Made by a program: the position numbers and the translations under genes
The notes under the pieces: generated by a model
Database searches by the model: none
What the model saw: only the letters and a program-made list of their open reading frames with translations
What the model was told of the DNA's origin: nothing
Origin: Frigoribacterium sp. PhB116
GTDB lineage: Bacteria > Actinomycetota > Actinomycetes > Actinomycetales > Microbacteriaceae
Length of the DNA stretch: 64,000 nt
Direction: 5' to 3'
Assembly: GCF_004364285.1 (NCBI RefSeq)
Contig: NZ_SOBE01000001.1
Location: 620,001 to 684,000, forward strand
Shown: positions 41,268 through 50,193 of the stretch, one piece after another
Numbering within the stretch: the first letter of the stretch is position 1
How the letters are laid out: each line of letters begins with the position of its first letter

Positions 41268-42257
41268 TCAGTCGTCCTCGAGGATCGAATCGGGCTGGAT
41301 GTCGATGCGCGCGCCCGTGAGCTTCGCGGCGAGACGGGCGTTCTGCCCCTCCTTGCCGATGGCGAGCGACAGCTGGTAGTCGGGCACCAGGGCCCGGACG
41401 GCCTTCGTCGCCTGGTCGATGACGAAGGACGACGACACCTTGGCCGGCGACAGCGCGCTGGCGACGAAGACGGGCAGGTCGCTCGAGTAGTCGACGATGT
41501 CGATCTTCTCGTCGCCGAGCTCGGTCTGCACGGCCCGCACCCGGGCGCCCATCTCGCCGATGCACGCGCCCTTCGCGTTGACGCCGGGCTCGGTCGCGCG
41601 CACCGCGATCTTGGTGCGGTGCCCGGCCTCGCGGGCCAGGGACACGATCTCGACGACGCCGCTGGCGATCTCGGGGACCTCGAGCGCGAAGAGCTTGCGG
41701 ACGAGCGAGGGGTGCGTCCGCGAGACGGTGATCTGCGGCCCCTTCGTGCCCTTGCTGACGCCGGTCACGTAGACGCGGATGCGCGTGCCGTGGTCGTACT
41801 TCTCGCCGGGCACCTGCTCCTCGGGAGGCAGGATCGCCTCGACGGTGCCGAGGTCGACGTGCACCATGCGGGGGTTCGGCCCCTGCTGGATGACGCCGGC
41901 GACGATGTCGCCCTCGCGCCCCTTGAACTGGCCGAGGACCTTGTCGTCGCCGATGTCGCGCAGGCGCTGGTTGATCACCTGCTTGGCCGCGAAGGCGGCG
42001 ATGCGGCCGAAGTCGCTGGGGCTGTCGACGGACTCGCCGACGACCTCGCCTTCCTCGTCGCGCTCGATGGCGAAGACGGACACGTGCCCGGTCTTGCGGT
42101 CGAGCTCGACCCGGGCCGCAGGGACGCGGCTCTCCGGCTGGTCGGTGTGCTTGAGGTAGGCCGTGAGGATGGCCTGCTCGATGATGCCCACGAGTTCCTC
42201 GAAGGGGATCTCGCGCTCGCGTTCCATGAGACGCAGCACGCTCAGGTCGATGTCCAC
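41268..42257 (-). CDS. nusA: Transcription termination/antitermination factor NusA
   Basis: The 329-residue protein has the N-terminal RNA polymerase-binding domain (MDIDLSVLRLMEREREIPFEELVGIIEQAI), the S1 domain around residues 110-185 and two KH domains (PSLVRKLFALEVPEIASGVVEIV; SSFVIDQATKAVRALVPDYQLSLAIGKEGQNARLAAKLTG). It lacks the C-terminal acidic repeats of E. coli NusA, as expected for actinobacteria. It is usually preceded by rimP, but here proS lies directly upstream behind a strong terminator, so nusA should have a promoter within 42258-42357. Confidence 0.97.
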   Translation of the reverse strand: MDIDLSVLRLMEREREIPFEELVGIIEQAILTAYLKHTDQPESRVPAARVELDRKTGHVSVFAIERDEEGEVVGESVDSPSDFGRIAAFAAKQVINQRLRDIGDDKVLGQFKGREGDIVAGVIQQGPNPRMVHVDLGTVEAILPPEEQVPGEKYDHGTRIRVYVTGVSKGTKGPQITVSRTHPSLVRKLFALEVPEIASGVVEIVSLAREAGHRTKIAVRATEPGVNAKGACIGEMGARVRAVQTELGDEKIDIVDYSSDLPVFVASALSPAKVSSSFVIDQATKAVRALVPDYQLSLAIGKEGQNARLAAKLTGARIDIQPDSILEDD

Positions 42258-42357
42258 TGAGGGCCTCCACTGTTCAGATCTTCAGGCTGCGCACACGGTG
42301 GCGCGCACAGCATCCCCCTACGGTACCCGAGTGCGACGGGGGCGGAGGACCGGACGC

Positions 42358-42402
42358 GGCCCGCGCCTCCTGCGTCCGTGGGGACGCGAGGAGGCGCGGG
42401 CC
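42358..42402 (-). terminator. Terminator of proS built from the GGAGGCGCGG element
   Basis: GGCCCGCGCCTCCTGCGTCC (42358-42377) pairs with 42382-42402 with one bulged base and a 4-nt loop, the longest stem in the window. It holds CCGCGCCTCC and its complement on opposite arms. Confidence 0.85.
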
Positions 42403-42409
42403 GACGACG

Positions 42410-44167
42410 TCAGGAGGCGCGCGGAGCCGAGAGGGCCGCGACTGCCTCGGCCACCGGGACGGGCGTGCGCTCGCCCGTACGGCGGTCCCAGAGCTCGACG
42501 ATCCCCTCGCCGGCGGAGCGCCCGACGACGACGATCTGCGGGACGCCGAGCAGCTCGGCGTCGCCGAACTTGACCCCGGGCGAGACCTTGGGGCGGTCGT
42601 CGTAGAGAACGTCGAGGCGGTGCGCCTCGAGCTCGGCGGTGAGCGCCTCGGCCACCTCGAAGACGACCGGGTCCTTGCCGGTCGCGACGACGTGCACGTC
42701 GAACGGCGCGACGTTGGCGGGCCAGACGAGGCCCTTGGCGTCGTTGTTCGCCTCGGCGATCACCGCGAGGATGCGCGTCACGCCGATGCCGTACGAGCCC
42801 ATCGTCACGGTGACCTGCTTGCCGTTCTCGTCCAGCACCTTGAGGCCGAGGGCCTCGGCGTACTTGCGGCCGAGCTGGAACACGTGGCCGATCTCCATGC
42901 CGCGGGCCGTCTCGATCGGACCGGAGCCGTCGGGGGCCGGGTCGCCCTCGTGGACCTGCGCCGCCTCGACGACGCCGTCGTGCTCGAAGTCCCGACCGGC
43001 GACGAGCCCGGCGACGTGGACGCCGTCGATGTTCGCTCCGGTCACCCACGAGCTGCCCTCGACGACCCGGGGGTCGACGACGTAGCGGATCGCGGCTCCC
43101 CAGCCCGCGCCGCCGGGCCCGATGTAGCCCTTGACGAGACCGGGGGTCCGGGCGAAGTCGGCGTCACCCGCCGCGTCGACCTCGGCGGGCGCGAAGGCGA
43201 CCTCGAGGCGCTTCATGTCGACGTCGCGATCGCCGGGCAGGCCCACGACGACGAGCTCGCGCGTCCCGTCGAGGTGCGTGAGCGCGACGACGACGTTCTT
43301 CAGGATGTCGGCAGCAGCCCAGTCCCGGCCGTCCTGGCGGGGGTGCGACGCGTTCAGCTGGTCGACGAGCGACGCGATGGTCGGCGTCACGGCCTTGTCG
43401 AGCATCACCGGGGCCGGCTGACCCTCGATCTGCCTGACCTCGGGCACCGTCGTGGTGAACGCCTCGACGTTCGCGGCGTAGCCGCCGGCCGAGCGGACGA
43501 AGGTGTCCTCGCCGACCTCGGTGGGGTGGAGGAACTCCTCGGAGCGCGAGCCGCCCATCGCGCCGGCGTCGGCCTGGACGATGACGTACTCGAGGCCGAG
43601 ACGCGTGAAGATGCGCTCGTAGGCGTCGCGCTGCAGCTGGTAGCTGGCCTCGAGCCCGGCGTCGCTGGCGTCGAACGAGTAGGCGTCCTTCATCGTGAAC
43701 TCGCGACCGCGCAGCAGGCCGGCACGGGGCCGTGCCTCGTCGCGGTACTTGTCCTGGATCTGGAACAGCGTCAGCGGCAGGTCCTTGTACGACGAGTACA
43801 GGTCCTTCACCAGGAGCGTGAAGGCCTCCTCGTGCGTGGGGGCGAGCAGGTAGTCGGCGTCCTTGCGGTCCTTGAGGCGGAACATCCCCTCGCCGTACTC
43901 GGTCCAGCGGCCGGTCGCCTCGTAGGGCTCGCGCGGCAGCAGGGCCGGGAAGTGCACCTCCTGCGCGCCCGCGGCGGTCATCTCCTCGCGGACGACGGCC
44001 TCGATCCTGGCCTTGACCCGGAGGCCCAGGGGCAGCCAGGCGAACACGCCGGGCGCCTGGCGGCGGATGTAGCCGGCCCGCACGAGGAGGCGGTGGCTGG
44101 TCACCTCCGCGTCGGAGGGATCTTCACGGAGGGTGCGGACGAAGAGCTGGGAGAGGCGCGTGGACAC
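42410..44167 (-). CDS. proS: Prolyl-tRNA synthetase, bacterial type with editing domain
   Basis: ProS charges tRNA-Pro. The protein has 585 residues. Class II motifs are visible: motif 1 ([22 protein letters not shown]), motif 2 ([32 protein letters not shown]), an INS editing insertion in the middle and motif 3 ([16 protein letters not shown]). The C-terminal anticodon-binding domain ends the protein. The GTG start has TATGCT 6 nt upstream and no Shine-Dalgarno, which selects 44167 among in-frame options. A long terminator separates it from nusA. Confidence 0.97.
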   Translation of the reverse strand: MSTRLSQLFVRTLREDPSDAEVTSHRLLVRAGYIRRQAPGVFAWLPLGLRVKARIEAVVREEMTAAGAQEVHFPALLPREPYEATGRWTEYGEGMFRLKDRKDADYLLAPTHEEAFTLLVKDLYSSYKDLPLTLFQIQDKYRDEARPRAGLLRGREFTMKDAYSFDASDAGLEASYQLQRDAYERIFTRLGLEYVIVQADAGAMGGSRSEEFLHPTEVGEDTFVRSAGGYAANVEAFTTTVPEVRQIEGQPAPVMLDKAVTPTIASLVDQLNASHPRQDGRDWAAADILKNVVVALTHLDGTRELVVVGLPGDRDVDMKRLEVAFAPAEVDAAGDADFARTPGLVKGYIGPGGAGWGAAIRYVVDPRVVEGSSWVTGANIDGVHVAGLVAGRDFEHDGVVEAAQVHEGDPAPDGSGPIETARGMEIGHVFQLGRKYAEALGLKVLDENGKQVTVTMGSYGIGVTRILAVIAEANNDAKGLVWPANVAPFDVHVVATGKDPVVFEVAEALTAELEAHRLDVLYDDRPKVSPGVKFGDAELLGVPQIVVVGRSAGEGIVELWDRRTGERTPVPVAEAVAALSAPRAS

Positions 44168-44173
44168 CCGCCC

Positions 44174-44179
44174 AGCATA
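44174..44179 (-). promoter_or_regulatory. Leaderless -10 (TATGCT) of proS
   Basis: TATGCT on the minus strand lies 6 nt before the GTG at 44167. This gives an essential housekeeping gene a leaderless mRNA. Confidence 0.6.
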
Positions 44180-44234
44180 GGGGCGTGCCCGGAGGGGACG
44201 CGGCCCCGTGCCCCGAGGCTCGTCCCGGTCACGC

Positions 44235-45059
44235 TCACCAGGGCTTGCCGTCGTACTCCCCCGGCGCCTGCTCGTAGTACCGCTCGCGGTCGGTGTCCTG
44301 CTGGCGCTCCTGCTGGCTCTCGTCGCCCTGCTGCTGCAGCTGGTCGAGCGGGTCGGTGCCGCCCGCCCCGGCGTCGCCCTCGTCCTCGCCGCCGCCCTGC
44401 CCGGGATCCGAGCCGTCGCCTCCCGAGGGGTCGCCCTGGTCGCCGCCCTCGGCCTGCTGCTGCTTGTCGCCCAGCCTGCCCTGCGCGTCGTCGAGGGGCT
44501 GCGACGTGTCGGGCTGCTTCGGGTCGTCCGGGGGCTGGAAGCAGCCCTCGGGAGCCTCGGCGATCGTCGATTGCCCCAGCTCGTAGAGCTGCTCGGCGTC
44601 GGCGTAGCGCAGCTCGAGCAGCGCGGCGTCGCCCTGGGCCTCGATGACGAGCACGAGGTCGGTGCGGATGACGCACGAGATCGTCTCGTCGCCCTCGGGC
44701 GCGAGGTCGAGCGCGGTGACGAACTCCTGCCGCGCGACGTCGAGCACCCCGACCCTCGCCCACGCCGTGCCGCGGTCGAAGTGGTGCACCCACGGCTCGA
44801 CCACGTTGGCGACGCCGAGGGGCGCGGTGAGGGAGGCGGCACGCTCGTAGGCCCGGGCGTCGTAGGCGTGCTGCGTCAGGCCCGCGAAGAGCGGGAGGCT
44901 GAGCAGCTTGAGCGCCACGAGCAGCACGACCAGCACGACCGGGGCCGACCAGAGGAACATCCGGCGTCGGAGCCGGCGACGGTACTGGTCGAGGCTCGGC
45001 TCCGCGGCGGTCGCCCGGTCGCGGTCGTCGACGGGCGGCGGGGCGAGGGTGTCGGTCAC
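44235..45059 (-). CDS. Membrane-anchored TPR-like protein, last gene of the MoxR-VWA string
   Basis: This 274-residue protein has an Arg-rich N-terminus, one transmembrane segment at about residues 36-56, and an extracellular or periplasm-side region with two TPR-like helices ([31 protein letters not shown]). A 90-residue Gln/Gly/Asp/Glu-rich disordered tail ends it. It resembles BatC-like components of Bacteroides-type bat operons only in layout; direct homology is not claimed. The GTG start overlaps the stop of the preceding VWA gene (GTGA), so all genes of the string are coupled. Confidence 0.65.
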   Translation of the reverse strand: MTDTLAPPPVDDRDRATAAEPSLDQYRRRLRRRMFLWSAPVVLVVLLVALKLLSLPLFAGLTQHAYDARAYERAASLTAPLGVANVVEPWVHHFDRGTAWARVGVLDVARQEFVTALDLAPEGDETISCVIRTDLVLVIEAQGDAALLELRYADAEQLYELGQSTIAEAPEGCFQPPDDPKQPDTSQPLDDAQGRLGDKQQQAEGGDQGDPSGGDGSDPGQGGGEDEGDAGAGGTDPLDQLQQQGDESQQERQQDTDRERYYEQAPGEYDGKPW

Positions 45060-46120
45060 GACGACGTCCTTCCGGGTGCACGGTCGGCCCGGGGCCGGAC
45101 GCGGATCTCGGCGAGGGCTCGGGCGACGACGGCCACCTCGACCAGGGCGAGCAGGAACAGCGGGACGGCGGCGATCCAGTACAGGTCGACGACGGCCTCG
45201 GCACGGCCCTCGTCCGAGGCGACAGACCCGTCGCGCGCGTCGGCGACGACGGCCCCGACGCCCGTGTCGACCTCCCGGTGCACGTAGTCGACGCCCAGCT
45301 GGGAGGCGATCGTGCGGAGGGCGTCCTCGTCGATCACCGAGAGGGCGTCCGGCTCGCCCGGCTGCGTCCTGTCCTTGATGTACTCGGTGCTGCTGTAGGC
45401 GTCGCCGTACCCGTCGAAGACCTTCATGCGCCCGCCCGCGGCGGTGCCGTAGCCGAGCACCGCTCCCCCGTCGACGTCGGCTGCAGCCGCCGCGAACGAG
45501 CCGGGCGCCTCGTCGGCCGTCTGCTCTCCGTCGCCCAGGTAGTAGACGACGTTCGCCCTCTCGGGGTCGGCCTCGCGCGCCTCCTGCAGTCGCTCGGCCA
45601 GGAGGTCGGAGGCCTCGGTGATGCTGCTGCCGCTGGAGTAGTAGGTGATCTCCTGGTTCATGACGGAGGCCGCGGTCACGACGGCCGCCGCGTCGTCGGT
45701 GAGCGGGGTGCGGAGCACGGCGGTGCTGTCGAACGAGATGAGCGAGAAGCGGGCGCCGGCCAGCTCGCTCGCGATCGCGTCGACGTCGCTCCGGACGCCC
45801 TCGAGCCGCGGGCGGTCGCCGTCCCAGTCCTCCGCCGCGATGCTGGAGGTGGTGTCGACGACGAAGAACACGTTGAGCGCCGCCGTCGACGCCTGCGCGC
45901 TGCCGCCGGGCACGCCCGGGCGCACGGCGACGACGAGCAGCAGCAGCGCCACCACGAGACGGCGGACCCAGCTGCGCAGGAGGCGGCGGTCGCCCCGCTC
46001 GGCGACGACCCGCCACCCGACGAAGCCCAGCAGCGCGACGCCGAGGACGGCGAGCAGCCACCACGGGAGAACGGGCTGCAGCACGATCGCGGCGGGCAGC
46101 GCCGCCGTCGCCGCGGTCAC
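45056..46120 (-). CDS. VWA-domain membrane protein (BatB-like, altered MIDAS)
   Basis: The protein of 354 residues has two N-terminal transmembrane segments, a VWA domain at about residues 75-300 and a third span before a short Arg-rich tail. This is the arrangement of BatA/BatB-type proteins, in which the VWA faces the cell surface side. The metal-ion-dependent adhesion site DxSxS reads DTTSS here, so the first Ser is Thr and metal binding may be weakened. The GTG start overlaps the stop of the upstream VWA gene. It is one of two adjacent VWA proteins downstream of MoxR. Confidence 0.8.
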   Translation of the reverse strand: MTAATAALPAAIVLQPVLPWWLLAVLGVALLGFVGWRVVAERGDRRLLRSWVRRLVVALLLLVVAVRPGVPGGSAQASTAALNVFFVVDTTSSIAAEDWDGDRPRLEGVRSDVDAIASELAGARFSLISFDSTAVLRTPLTDDAAAVVTAASVMNQEITYYSSGSSITEASDLLAERLQEAREADPERANVVYYLGDGEQTADEAPGSFAAAAADVDGGAVLGYGTAAGGRMKVFDGYGDAYSSTEYIKDRTQPGEPDALSVIDEDALRTIASQLGVDYVHREVDTGVGAVVADARDGSVASDEGRAEAVVDLYWIAAVPLFLLALVEVAVVARALAEIRVRPRADRAPGRTSS

Positions 46121-47118
46121 AGCCGCACCCGCCAGAGCAGGACGAACGAGGCCGCGGCGAGCAGGAGCGCGACGATGACGGCGACCTGCGGGGCGTCGGT
46201 CGTGACGAGGCGACGTGTCCCGGTGAAGAGGCCCGCCTCCTGGTCGTCGATCTGCTGCACGATCTCGGCCACGGTGGTCGCGCCGTCGAGCGCGTAGTAG
46301 GCACCGCCGGTCGACTCGACGACGGTGCGCAGCTCGCCGGCGACCTCGTCCGCCACGGCGTCGTCGGAGTAGTCCGCGGGGTTCAGCGCGTAGACCCGGA
46401 TGCCGCGGTCGGTCGCGAGCTGCCCCGCCTCGTCGAGCGTCAGCAGGGCCGCGCCGTTCACGTAGTTGTCGGTCGCCAGCACGATCGACTTCGGCCGGGT
46501 GCTCTCGCTGCCCCCGTCGAAGCTGAGGGCGCAGGCGGCGAGGCCGTCGCCGATCAGGGAGGCGCCCTGCCCGAGGTCGGTGCCCGTCCAGTACCGCGTG
46601 CCGTCCTCGCCCGCGCTGTCGAAGGAGTCGCGGTACTGGCTCAGCTGCTCGGCGACGAAGTCGTAGTCGTCGGTCAGGGGGAACGCCTGCACGGACGAGC
46701 TGTCGAAGAGGGTCAGCCCGATCCGCTCGCCGTCGAGGCCCGACGCGAGCTCGGCGAAGGTCGACACGATCTGGGAGTCGACCTCGGTCATCGACCCCGA
46801 GACGTCGAGGCAGAGCACGATGTCGCGCTTGTAGGACGGCGGCTCGACGACCTGGACCGTGCCCGGCCGGGCGATCAGCAGGGCGCCGAGGCCGGTGAGG
46901 GCGACGACGAGGACGAGGGCGCCCACGAGCGCCGCGCGGTAGCGGGCGACGAGCCGGCGGTACACGGGGAGCTCGGTCAGGCGCTCGCTGTGGGCGACGG
47001 GGGTGCCGGCGCGGCGCAGTCGTGCGCGCTCGCGGCGTCGCAGCACGAGCCAGAGCCAGGCGCCGAGCCCGGCGACGACGAGGGCTGCGAGCAGGGCCCA
47101 CCACCAGATCAGGACCAC
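46117..47118 (-). CDS. VWA-domain membrane protein (BatA-like)
   Basis: This 333-residue protein has an N-terminal transmembrane segment (LIWWWALLAALVVAGLGAWLWLV), another at about residue 60-80, a VWA domain with intact MIDAS DVSGS (IVLCLDVSGSM), and a final span at the C-terminus (VAVIVALLLAAASFVLLW). VWA proteins next to MoxR ATPases are thought to be clients or partners in metal-dependent assembly. The GTG start at 47118 overlaps the upstream gene by 10 nt; the downstream VWA gene overlaps by 4 nt. Confidence 0.85.
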   Translation of the reverse strand: MVLIWWWALLAALVVAGLGAWLWLVLRRRERARLRRAGTPVAHSERLTELPVYRRLVARYRAALVGALVLVVALTGLGALLIARPGTVQVVEPPSYKRDIVLCLDVSGSMTEVDSQIVSTFAELASGLDGERIGLTLFDSSSVQAFPLTDDYDFVAEQLSQYRDSFDSAGEDGTRYWTGTDLGQGASLIGDGLAACALSFDGGSESTRPKSIVLATDNYVNGAALLTLDEAGQLATDRGIRVYALNPADYSDDAVADEVAGELRTVVESTGGAYYALDGATTVAEIVQQIDDQEAGLFTGTRRLVTTDAPQVAVIVALLLAAASFVLLWRVRL

Positions 47119-47588
47119 GAGCGCACCACCTCGCGCGCGGTCTCGGCGGCACGGTCGGGGTCGCCGGAGTGCTGCTGCGCGAAGGCCGGCGGGTACCACT
47201 GCTCGACCGCGTCGGCCACGCGGGGCAGGTCGGCCTCGCGCAGGTCGGCGAGGGTCATCACGTGCGTGTCGGCGCCCGCCGTCTCGTGGACGAAGAACCG
47301 GAGGAGGAGGCTGAGCCGGCTGTGCACCGCCCGCTCGCCGAGACGGCCGTCGCGGGAGGCGGCCTGCACCTCGTCGATCAGGCCGAGGTATCGGAGCCGG
47401 ACCGACGGCAGGTCGACGACCGCGGCTGCTGCCGCCCGGCGGGCCGACGGGGGCAGCCGCCGCGCCGAGAAGCGCAGCACGAAGACGATCCACGCCGCCA
47501 CGAGGCCCAGGAGGACGAGCCCGAGCACCAGCCAGAGGACCCAGAGCGGGTACTGGTACGGCCCGAAGAAGCCCCTGTCGTCAAGCAC
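47109..47588 (-). CDS. Membrane protein with long cytosolic helical domain (DUF4381-like)
   Basis: This 159-residue protein has a single N-terminal transmembrane segment (YPLWVLWLVLGLVLLGLVAAWIVFVL), and a helical cytosolic part with RLRYLGLIDEVQAASRDGRLGERAVHSRLSLLLRFF. It corresponds in place and shape to DUF4381 proteins found between DUF58 and VWA genes in MoxR operons; the sequence link is weak. The GTG start at 47588 overlaps the DUF58 stop by 8 nt. Function is unknown. Confidence 0.7.
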   Translation of the reverse strand: MLDDRGFFGPYQYPLWVLWLVLGLVLLGLVAAWIVFVLRFSARRLPPSARRAAAAAVVDLPSVRLRYLGLIDEVQAASRDGRLGERAVHSRLSLLLRFFVHETAGADTHVMTLADLREADLPRVADAVEQWYPPAFAQQHSGDPDRAAETAREVVRSWS

Positions 47589-48462
47589 GGCGGTGCTTCT
47601 CCATCAGCGTGAAGAGCCCGGGCACGACGCCCGCCTGGCTCGACAGCCTCTCGCTGCTGATGCCCAGTGCCTGCAGCTGCCGGCCGGCGTCGTCCGTACG
47701 CCGCTCGGACGACTCGTCGAAGGCGCGTCGCAGGGCCGCGTTCTCGCGCAGGTACGCCGGGAGGGCCGTGACCTCCTGCACGTCGTAGACGTCCCCGGCG
47801 TGGCCGGACCGCGTCATGAGGTCGGCGTCGCCGACCGTGACCCAGACGATCTCGTGCTGGGCGCGAAGCCGTCGGAGGAGCCTCACCAGCTCGGCGTCGA
47901 CGACGACGTCGTCGGTCACCACGACGAGGATCGACCGGCGGCGGACGCCGCGGGCGACCCAGTCGAGGACGCCCCGCAGGTCGCTGCGGGGTGCGTCGAG
48001 CGAGACACGACGGTCGACCTGGCGGAGGAGGCGCTCGAGGTGCGCCTCGGTCGCCCCGGCGGGGAGGGCGACGGTGCCGCCCTCGTCGCCCGCGACGAGC
48101 GAGACGACGTCGCCGTGGCGCGACGCGATGTAGCCCAGGGCGCCGGCCGCCATGATCGCTATCTCTTTCTTGGTCTCGCCGCTGGCGGCCGTCGCGGCCA
48201 TGTTGCGACCGGTGTCGACGACGAGGACCAGCGACCGCCTCCTGCTGGCGACGTAGCGCTTCACCAGCGGTTCGCCGTGACGGGCGGTCGCCTTCCAGTC
48301 GATGTCCTTCACCTCGTCGCCCGGCACGTAGGCCCTCAGGTCGTCGAAGTCGTGGCTGCGGCCGTGGTGGACCGACGCCCAGCCGCCCTCGAGCAGGTCG
48401 AGGGTGCGGCGGTGCGCGAACAGGGACATCTTCGTGCGCACCCGGAGGAGGAGGCTCGCCAC
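47581..48462 (-). CDS. DUF58-domain protein
   Basis: This 293-residue protein belongs to DUF58, a VWA-related cytosolic family almost always encoded after MoxR. Family blocks are SVHHGRSHDFDDLRAYVPGDEVKDIDWKATARHG and the following LVLVVDTGRNMAA, where the VWA-like DTGRN replaces a full MIDAS. Start GTG 48462 was chosen by comparison with family N-termini; a downstream ATG is possible. It sits 5 nt after the moxR stop. The role is unknown but probably in MoxR-dependent assembly. Confidence 0.85.
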   Translation of the reverse strand: MASLLLRVRTKMSLFAHRRTLDLLEGGWASVHHGRSHDFDDLRAYVPGDEVKDIDWKATARHGEPLVKRYVASRRRSLVLVVDTGRNMAATAASGETKKEIAIMAAGALGYIASRHGDVVSLVAGDEGGTVALPAGATEAHLERLLRQVDRRVSLDAPRSDLRGVLDWVARGVRRRSILVVVTDDVVVDAELVRLLRRLRAQHEIVWVTVGDADLMTRSGHAGDVYDVQEVTALPAYLRENAALRRAFDESSERRTDDAGRQLQALGISSERLSSQAGVVPGLFTLMEKHRRA

Positions 48463-48467
48463 GGTCG

Positions 48468-49535
48468 TCAGGGAGTCTGCACGGAGGCGAAGACGGCATC
48501 GATGATCGTCTCGGGGGCCACGTCGTCCGCCGTGGCCTCGTAGCCGAGGATGACGCGGTGCCGCAGCACGCCGTGCCGCAGGTGCTTCACGTCTTCCGGG
48601 ATGACGTAGTCTCGGCCGTGCAGCAGGGCCAGGGCACGCGCGGCTTGCATGAACGCGATGCTGGCACGCGGGCTCGCGCCGAACTGGACGTAGTCGGCGA
48701 GGCTGCCGGGGATGTACTGCTGCGGGTGCCGCGTCACGTAGATCAGCTGGACGATGTAGTTGACGATCGACGCGTCGACGTACACGCGCTTGGCCAGTTC
48801 TTGCAGCCACACGACGTCCTCGAGCGAGACGCCGGTCGGCGCGTCGACCTGCTGCTCGTCGTAGACGCCGGCCTCGATGCGCCGGATGACCTCGGCCTCC
48901 TCGGCGGGCGACGGGTAGTCGAGCACCTCTTTCAGGAGGAACCGGTCGAGCTGCGCCTCGGGCAGCTGGTACGTGCCCTCTTGCTCGATCGGGTTCTGCG
49001 TGGCCAGCACGAGGAAGGGCCGGGGCAGCGGGTAGACGGTGCCGCCGATGCTCGTCTGCCTCTCTTGCATCGCCTCGAGCATCGCGCTCTGGGTCTTCGC
49101 GCTCGAGCGGTTGATCTCGTCGAGCAGCACGAAGTTCGAGTGCACGGGGCCGAGCTGCGTCACGAAGGTAGACTTCTGCGCGTCGTAGATCTGGGTGCCG
49201 GTGATGTCGCTCGGCAGCAGGTCGGGCGTGCACTGGATGCGGGTGAAGCTCGCCTCGACGGACTGCGCGAGCGTCGCCGCCGCGGTCGTCTTGGCCAGCC
49301 CGGGGACGCTCTCGAGCAACACGTGCCCGCCCGTGATCAGCGCGATCAGCAGGGTGTCGCGGAGGCCGGTCTGGCCCACCACCTTGCGCGAGAACGCGTG
49401 CGACACGGCATCGACGACACCGGCGGCACGCTCGAGGTCGGCGGGGCTGATCGGGGTGCCGACCGCGGCGGGAGGCGGGGGCGTCGTCGAGGTGTCGGTC
49501 ACCCGGCCCACTGTAACCGAGGCGTCCGACGTCAC
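48468..49535 (-). CDS. MoxR-family AAA+ ATPase
   Basis: MoxR ATPases are chaperone-like motors that mature partner protein complexes. The 355-residue protein has Walker A as GHVLLESVPGLAKTT (variant GxxxxxKT), Walker B VLLDEINRSSAKTQSAMLEAM, sensor LVLATQNPIEQEGTYQLPEAQLDRF and a C-terminal lid. Three in-frame GTGs are possible. The one at 49535 is preferred because it overlaps the metI stop (GTGA) and has GAGGAGGG 10 nt upstream; GTG 49502 has no good Shine-Dalgarno. This makes it translationally coupled to the methionine transporter gene. Confidence 0.9.
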   Translation of the reverse strand: MTSDASVTVGRVTDTSTTPPPPAAVGTPISPADLERAAGVVDAVSHAFSRKVVGQTGLRDTLLIALITGGHVLLESVPGLAKTTAAATLAQSVEASFTRIQCTPDLLPSDITGTQIYDAQKSTFVTQLGPVHSNFVLLDEINRSSAKTQSAMLEAMQERQTSIGGTVYPLPRPFLVLATQNPIEQEGTYQLPEAQLDRFLLKEVLDYPSPAEEAEVIRRIEAGVYDEQQVDAPTGVSLEDVVWLQELAKRVYVDASIVNYIVQLIYVTRHPQQYIPGSLADYVQFGASPRASIAFMQAARALALLHGRDYVIPEDVKHLRHGVLRHRVILGYEATADDVAPETIIDAVFASVQTP

Positions 49536-50191
49536 CGCCGGAGCGCCCTCCTCGCGAGGTGGTTGCCCAGGAACTGGACGAGCTGCACCAGCACGATGAT
49601 GAGCAGCACCGCGCCCCACGTGACCACGGGGTCGAACTGCCGGTAGCCGTAGAGCAGGGCGAACGCGCCGAGTCCCCCGCCGCCGACGTAACCCGCGACC
49701 GCCGACATGTCGACGAGCGCGACGAAGATGAACGTGTAGCCGAGGATCAACGGGCCGAGCGCCTCCGGCAGCACGATGCTCCCGATGATCCGGAACGGCC
49801 CTGCACCCGCGGCCCTGGCCGCCTCGACGACGCCCGGCTGCACGGTGAGCAGGTTCTGCTCGACGATCCGCGAGATCGCGAACGAGGCCGCGAGCGACAA
49901 CGTGAAGATGATGGCCGTGTTGCCGACGCCCGTGCCCACGACGGCCCGGGCGAGGGGCTGCGCGGCCGCGAGGAAGATGATGAACGGGATCGGCCGGAAC
50001 ACGTTGACGACCACGTTGAGGACGCCGAAGACGACGCGGTTCGCGAAGAGGGCGCCCTCGCGCGTGAGGTAGAGGGCGAGCCCGAGCAGGAGCCCGCCGA
50101 GCCCGCCGAAGAGCAGGGTCAGGGCGACGATGTAGACGGTCTCGTAGGCCGCCTTCCAGAGCTGGGGCTGCAGGTCGATCAGGGAGTCCAT
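49532..50191 (-). CDS. metI: Methionine ABC transporter permease
   Basis: MetI forms the membrane channel of the D/L-methionine importer. The 219-residue protein has five hydrophobic segments and the permease EAA loop (EAARAAGAGPFRIIGSIVLPEALGPLILGYTF). RPIPFIIFLAAAQPLARAVVGT and the C-terminal GYVGGGGLGAFALLYGYRQF are conserved in MetI. It starts 2 nt after metN, and its stop overlaps the GTG of the moxR gene, the unusual feature here. Confidence 0.94.
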   Translation of the reverse strand: MDSLIDLQPQLWKAAYETVYIVALTLLFGGLGGLLLGLALYLTREGALFANRVVFGVLNVVVNVFRPIPFIIFLAAAQPLARAVVGTGVGNTAIIFTLSLAASFAISRIVEQNLLTVQPGVVEAARAAGAGPFRIIGSIVLPEALGPLILGYTFIFVALVDMSAVAGYVGGGGLGAFALLYGYRQFDPVVTWGAVLLIIVLVQLVQFLGNHLARRALRR

Positions 50192-50193
50192 GG

